A stretch of 64,000 nucleotides of DNA from Pyxicephalus adspersus (lineage: Eukaryota; Chordata; Amphibia; Anura; Pyxicephalidae), in the NCBI RefSeq assembly GCF_032062135.1, contig NC_092868.1, forward strand, positions 42,237,163-42,301,162. The letters are read 5' to 3'. Shown piece by piece: positions 59,601 through 64,000 of the stretch (position 1 is its first letter; every line of letters starts with the position of its first letter). Both the position numbers and the translations under genes were made by a program. The notes under the pieces are model-generated. The model ran no database searches. It had not been told where the DNA came from and saw nothing but the letters and a program-made list of their open reading frames with translations.

Positions 59601-62600
59601 GTAACAATACAATTTTTTGGAGGGACGTATGTAAAAAATGGTCTTAACAGCTACAAACTAAATTATTTTTCCTATGCTCTTTGTTTTTTAAATACATTGT
59701 CACATGATTTACATGAAGGTGGAATCATTTTAAATTTACTGAGGTACTGGAGGCTGTTTTTTTGTTATGCAGCATAAGTTCCTACTATATGTTTAAATTC
59801 AAAATAGTGCTTTACTTTCATAGGCTTGCATGCCCATGTCTATGCATTTCTGGCAACCCTGGACCATACTGACATCAATCATAAAATCAGAGTGCCTACG
59901 TATTTAGAAGTTTCTCTATTATTGTCAGATATCAAACAGCAATAAAGACTTTGCACAGGTTCATTTGGAAGGTCAAAACAAAAAAAATATTGTTCAAATG
60001 CAGCATTCATATCAAACTATCAACAATCCTTTGTTCTCCAACAGGTCTATAATATTCTCAAATCTGAATGATAGCCAAGGTTTATTCAGTCTTCATGTGA
60101 ATATTATGTATTTTTATGGGTTTTGTAATGATCCTCTAAAAAAATAATGTACCCAAATATCCAAAAGGACAGCAGGCTTATTTAACAATGCTGTACAAAC
60201 AGCAAAGACAGTATGCAAAGCTGGAAAATCCCCATATTCTGACTTCACTTTGCTTGCCCTGTGGCTCACTGTGTGTCAACCGGCTTTTGTATGCCTCATG
60301 CAGGTTTTGCATTACTATATACACTTTCACATGGCCTCAGAAGTGTCAAACTGATGCCATCAGAATAAGCCTAAAACTTGCTTGTGTTTTTAGAAATGTT
60401 ACAAAAAAGCACCAGGAAAATACGAAATATGCTGGATGAATAAGGAATCTACAGACTCCTATTCTATCTGCACAGAATTACAGCAAAGCATCTGACAGCC
60501 CAAATCTCCATAACACAGAGTTCCACCATCACTTTGCAATCATTTTATCCAAACTTGCTACAGAAGGGCAGGATCTGTTAAAACGTTCATACATTCATAC
60601 TAATGTGAATCATGGTGGGTTGTATCAGTTCTTGCTAAGGCATACAAAGGTTTTTTTAGATAATTGTGCACTTCCAAACTTTCAGCAACAATTTGGGGAA
60701 GGCTATTCTCCACTCCAGCATGAATGGGCCGAGCCCCTTGTACCCTTTGTGATGGGTCAAATCTTGTCTGAAACTAAAAACCTCTGAAATGTTCTTTTGG
60801 CTGAATGGGCACATACTTCCACAGACACACTCCAAATTTTGACCATACACTATACATTGCCTGCGCCCTTCAGCAGCAAGGTAATTCTGTAAGGATTCAC
60901 CCACTCACGTAGAACCTGCTAATTAAAATATCCATTTTTGGGTAAACTGAGCCTTTATTTGAATAAGACAAGAACCCTAAGATAAGCTAGTCATTGACAC
61001 ATGCCCCTAAATGTATGAGTACCTTTAACTGGCTCAACTGGGTCACTTTAAAATTTTCCTCTAAATAAATATAGTCAGGCACTATACAGACAGCAGAGTT
61101 AAGGCATAACCTGCTGACTTGTAGTAATCTCAGTGTCTGCTCTGATCGAAAAACATAAAAGCCTAAAAGAATCACAGCTTGTAAAAAGTGCTGAACAGTA
61201 CATAAATTATGATAACATCATCATCTTTCATTTTGCTCTCAGCAGTGATGAGGACAACATGGGAAAATGAAGTAATAATATTGGTCCAAACCCTTGCAAA
61301 AATTTTGGTTTTGATGTGCCCCCTTGGTCCACAGGTTTATTTTTCCCACCCTTGGTGCCAGAAGAAATTCCCCATGCAGGTTTCTTTTTTTAAACAAAAA
61401 AAAAGGATGTCAAGAGCAGCTAGTGGTGAAAAAAAGTTCAAAAGTAGGGATCAACTGTACCCCCTTGTGGGGCTTTGTCTAACACTCATCTATATTAAGG
61501 CAGATGAATTCCTGGATGCACTTCCTGTACTGCTGCTCTGTAGGACTGTTGCTGGGATATTGACCTGGTTGTCCGAATGGTCCTTCTGCTTCTCTCATCT
61601 CCTCGTTCATCCGAGCAAGTCTCAGCCTGTGGTAAAAGAAGTTTTGATGAGCTTGTGTTTTGCTAACAGAAGATTTTAGAAAAATAAATAAAACACTACT
61701 CAGTACAAAAAGAGGTCTTGTCACAAAAAAGTTATGTCACTATGTTGTGACAGGGACCCTGCACAGCCCTAAAATGTTGGATTTGCAACATGTTGTGACA
61801 GTGCAATTAGGTAAATCAAGAATCCTGTACTTTGGAGAGCTGGTGTCCTTTTTCATGAATTCTACGCAACACCATCAGTGGTTGTCACTTCAATCACCCT
61901 TCCTCTAGTACAAGGTCTCTTTGCTGTAAGGGGTGATTCCTATCACATACATACATTATTCACTTGTTATACATATGTGTGGAAGCACACCACTGGAGGA
62001 ATAGTATAGCTCCTGAATGGTAATCTATCTAGATATCTGGTTAAAACATGTATAAATACACTCAATGCCGAAAGAAAAGATTTAGAAACTGAATGCTTTA
62101 TTCTAGGAAATGTACAAAGGATGAAGGTAAAATAAAAAAAAACATTTACCACCAGTTAAGGAATTGTATTGGTAATATGCATTGCTTGACACTTGCTAAA
62201 GCATAATAGATCTTGTTAAAAGATACAGCAAGCACCCCCAATAAGATCTCTTTTCAGTATTCTTAGACTGAATCTGAAAGGGCCTTCAACACCTTCAAAA
62301 ATGGATTGACATTTTTGAGGTTCTTTATCATTTCTACTTTAATCTAGTAATTATGCTGGAAATTGTAAGCCATCATCAATCAATTCTAGTGTGTATGAGG
62401 CCTTGTTTTCTGTGTGTTATGATGAATAACAGATAACACTCATAAAAAGCAAAATTATAAACAAAAAAACTCACAAAGTGACAATATCTGCATTAGCTGC
62501 CTGCACAGATATACTGAGTGGATCTTGTCCATCTTCATCCACAGCATGTTGATTGGCTCCACGTTTTAAGAACAAACACACTTGGCTGAATAAGAAATTA

Positions 62601-62826
62601 ACAAAAAGCAAGGTATTAGCTCCGAACAGACATACCAACAGCAAATTTTGTACTGTTACAGACTCTGCAAACCAGTGACAAGACAGTTACTAAGCTGACC
62701 AGAAGATAATAACCTTAATAAGGAATAATTTACATGTGGAGGTACATCAAACATTTAGAAGCTATATGTAACGTCATTTCTTCCTCAGCATATTATAGCT
62801 AAGCAGGTTTCAGTTATCTACAATAA

Positions 62827-62888
<62 letters not shown>

Positions 62889-63419
62889 AAGAGATCAGCT
62901 AGTCCAACGGTCGCAAGGAGGACCCCCCTAGCGGGGCACACCTGCTGAAGCCGCAGACCATGTTCCCCATACGGAATGCAGTCTCGATGAAGTGGGCTGG
63001 TTGTGTCTCTGGACACAACCAGCCCACTCTCCCATTGCATTCTCAGATCTGGGGTGGGAGATTGGGCGGGGTTCTGGCACCATAACGTCACTATGGGGGA
63101 AGTTTCTTCCTCTTTTAGTGATACCCGGCTACCCGTGCATGCGCGCTCTGAGACGGTAATTTTAGTGGTTTGTGGGACCGAAAAGGTTGGCAACCACTGA
63201 CCTAGTCTACATACTAGTATGAATTTCAGTTTTATGATAATTTAGTTTAATTTTCAGAGTTCTACACAATTATGAGATCTATATTCTGGCTCCATAGTCC
63301 AGTACCTACCCAGTATGCCCCAGATACGTGGCGTGATGTATAGGTGCTCGCCCTCTAAGGTCCGTCTGATTCACATCTGCACCATTCTGTAGGAGGAACT
63401 CGCAGGCTATCAATGATCC
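50502..63419 (-). CDS. acap3: ArfGAP with coiled-coil, ankyrin repeat and PH domains 3, C-terminal exons only
   Basis: ACAP proteins are GTPase-activating proteins for Arf6 at endosomal and plasma membranes (BAR, PH, ArfGAP, ankyrin repeats). Only the ankyrin part and C-terminus are in the window; the rest lies to the right. In transcript order the exons are 63310-63419, 62475-62585, 61565-61626 and 50502-50608 (distal form). In the proximal form the third exon is read through to a stop, giving 61479-61626. Phases agree at every join. Text visible: GSLIACEFLLQNGADVNQ, GRAPIHHATYLGHTG, QVCLFLKRGANQHAVDED, QAANADIVTLLRLARMNEEM. The proximal end contains SPTEQQYRKCIQEF, as I recall for ACAP3. 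The distal end contains YLDIFREF and MASNNPEKL, resembling ACAP2. ACAP3 is preferred because human ACAP3 lies tail-to-tail with SCNN1D, as here. Confidence 0.9.
50770..51108 (-). other. Interrupted open frame with a membrane-like segment, unassigned
   Basis: One - strand frame runs for about 110 codons with a single TGA at 50890-50892. After the stop it reads DPEHPDKKDMYL, followed by a hydrophobic stretch of about 20 residues (CVLFVFAGLLTMLTLIFAL) and a basic end. It lies in the long acap3 intron. I recognise no family, and chance is a fair explanation. Confidence 0.2.
51386..51460 (-). pseudogene. acap3: Decayed second copy of the acap3 distal exon
   Basis: The - strand text GGCATTTAACAACTCTGAAA, AGCTGAGACAATCTTGTCAA and TAATGGATTCAAGGATGACT matches the end of the exon at 50502-50608 and the first bases after its stop, with about 21 bases deleted and several substitutions. 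The first half of the exon and its acceptor are not recognisable. Confidence 0.75.
51461..53910. other. acap3 intron, no other gene recognised
   Basis: Contains a 148-codon + strand frame (53198-53644) that lacks any recognisable domain or splice context and is probably chance. Confidence 0.45.
53911..54310. mobile_element. 400-bp MITE with TTAAAGCTGA ends
   Basis: Left TTAAAGCTGAGCTCCAGGCA, right TCTGGAGTTCAGCTTTAA, near-exact inverted ends. It lies in the long acap3 intron. Confidence 0.85.
54311..55526. other. acap3 intron, nothing recognised
   Basis: AT-rich with A runs near 54600-54625. No open frame with a domain. Confidence 0.45.
55527..56347. mobile_element. hAT-type element (GGGTGTCAAAC family), 821 bp
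   Basis: Ends CAGGGGTGTCAAACTC / GAGTTTGACACCCCTG. Flanks TTCTAAGT / TTCTAAGG match 7 of 8. Contains a G run at 56256-56271. It shares ends and GGGGGCCAAA-type subterminal text with 22607-23014. Confidence 0.88.
56348..57175. other. acap3 intron, nothing recognised
   Basis: No coding or repeat structure identified. Confidence 0.4.
57176..57501. mobile_element. hAT-type MITE (CAGTGGTC family), copy 3
   Basis: Ends CAGTGGTCCCCAAATTG and GGTTGGGGACCACTG. Flanks TTTTAAGT / TTTTAAAT match 7 of 8. A run of about 17 G lies near 57245-57261. Overlapping open frames on both strands are element sequence. Confidence 0.88.
57502..61335. other. acap3 intron, no other gene recognised
   Basis: Open frames up to about 105 codons (for example 59460-59777 +) show no domain. 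No clear repeats were seen. Confidence 0.4.
61336..61341 (-). terminator. acap3: Candidate poly(A) signal, proximal acap3 end
   Basis: AATAAA on the - strand, about 140 bases after the proximal stop codon, giving a compact 3' UTR for the read-through form. Confidence 0.55.
61479..61626 (-). CDS. acap3: acap3 exon with proximal C-terminus (internal splice site at 61565)
   Basis: Acceptor CTTTTACCACAG/G. Codes LLRLARMNEEMREAEGPFGQ then P. A splice donor G/GTCAAT lies at 61565/61564. If it is used, the transcript jumps to 50608. If not, the frame continues GQYPSNSPTEQQYRKCIQEF and ICLNIDEC to TAG at 61479-61481. Both continuations look like real family C-termini. Confidence 0.88.
62475..62585 (-). 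CDS. acap3: acap3 ankyrin exon
   Basis: Reads QVCLFLKRGANQHAVDEDGQ then DPLSISVQAANADIVT, an ankyrin repeat. Acceptor TTATTCAG/CC, donor TT/GTGAGT. Phases fit both neighbours. Confidence 0.92.
62836..62881. repeat. (AT)n microsatellite
   Basis: About 23 pure AT units between the acap3 ankyrin exons, next to the hAT element. Confidence 0.95.
62905..63199. mobile_element. hAT-type MITE (CAGTGGTC family), copy 4
   Basis: Ends CAACGGTCGC (degraded) and GGTTGGCAACCACTG. Flanks AGCTAGTC / ACCTAGTC match 7 of 8. It sits in a short acap3 intron. Confidence 0.85.
63310..63419 (-). CDS. acap3: acap3 ankyrin exon, first in window
   Basis: Reads GSLIACEFLLQNGADVNQTD then RGRAPIHHATYLGHT, one full ankyrin repeat with the APIHHA (TPLHxA-type) signature. 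Acceptor TTTTTACAG/GGA, donor GG/GTAGGT. Confidence 0.92.
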
Positions 63420-64000
63420 CTGTAAAAATATAATACATATATTTCATATACTGAGATCAGGTTAGAGCACAGTAACACAAAGGCCATCTAGCCATCTTTG
63501 AGTGGGCATGGCAATTACTGACCTCTTCTTCTGAAAATACTAACTGCAGAACTGTGATGACTGACAGGTAACTCCAACAAGTTTCTGATTTTTGGCAGTT
63601 TTCTGATCTGGTTCTACAAAGCAACCTAAAATACTACTGCTAGTGAGTTCATACATCAGTCAGGCAAATAGTTAGAAGTTGTAAGAGGTCAGCAAAGGTT
63701 TGAGGTGTATATCAAACTTTACTAAAAGAACATTGTCCTACACATATATAAATTATAATTATGCACATATATACCATTCCTGAAATTTCCAGTCTGCTTC
63801 CTAGAACAATAGCACCTATCAGCTGTCATCTTATACTTTGGCACTACTTCTCCAGGAGTCAAATACTGTGCAGGATGCTGTCACTGCTTATATAGGGTAA
63901 TTGGCCTGGCTGTTCAGGTCCAAGCACTGCATGCTGGAAGGAGGTAACATGGTCTTTTGTATTTGGAAGAAGCTTGTATTTGTGAGGGCTCCAAAAGAAT
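63420..64000. other. acap3 intron to window edge
   Basis: No further ankyrin or ArfGAP exon is recognisable. The next upstream exon is expected beyond 64000. Confidence 0.5.

Noticed and set aside
61209..61679. 156-codon + strand open frame
   Set aside because: It is antisense to the acap3 exon at 61479-61626, which has matching phases and family motifs on the other strand.

Overview
The window is vertebrate nuclear DNA, AT-rich and crowded with DNA transposons. Introns are short to moderate and all inferred splice sites but one look ordinary. One gene encodes an otoconin-22 type protein, the otolith matrix protein known from frogs, so the organism is most likely an anuran amphibian. The species cannot be named from sequence alone.

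Three protein-coding genes can be assembled exon by exon. (1) scnn1d, + strand: a TATA box at about 12.82 kb, a non-coding first exon, and 12 coding exons from 14104 to 26827. The joined frame is open throughout and gives 619 residues, a complete delta-type epithelial sodium channel subunit. (2) An otoconin-22 gene, + strand: four exons from 41466 to 44751, giving a 20-residue signal peptide and a 127-residue secreted phospholipase-A2-like protein whose catalytic His-Asp pair is Gln-Ala. (3) acap3, - strand: the last exons only (ankyrin repeats and C-terminus), entering from the right edge. It has two possible endings, a proximal one at 61.5 kb and a distal one at 50.5 kb, about 11 kb apart. 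As I recall the human map, SCNN1D and ACAP3 are tail-to-tail neighbours on chromosome 1p36, with UBE2J2 on the other side of SCNN1D. The same order is seen here with the otoconin gene between them. A CpG-rich promoter-like block at about 2.0-2.25 kb may be the start of the leftward UBE2J2 gene, but no coding exon of it is visible.

Layout: 0-2 kb, repeats; 2.0-2.25 kb, CpG-rich promoter; 2.3-3.9 kb, a minisatellite of about 47-bp units; 4-12.8 kb, intergenic with repeats; 12.8-27.6 kb, scnn1d; 27.6-41.4 kb, intergenic with a dense set of transposons; 41.4-45.7 kb, otoconin gene; 45.7-50.2 kb, intergenic; 50.2-64 kb, acap3 3' part.

The repeats are well enough preserved to classify by ends and target-site duplications: two hAT families (8-bp duplications), mariner/Tigger-like elements (TA), TTAA-type elements, a Helitron-like element with a nested mariner-type element, L2-like LINE remnants, and several foldback or short-inverted-repeat elements. 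The most interesting items are the dead-enzyme otoconin, the two alternative acap3 C-termini with a decayed second copy of the distal exon, the minisatellite whose units carry a CTCF-like core, and a large foldback in the first otoconin intron. No bacterial-type system, CRISPR array, rRNA or tRNA gene was found.
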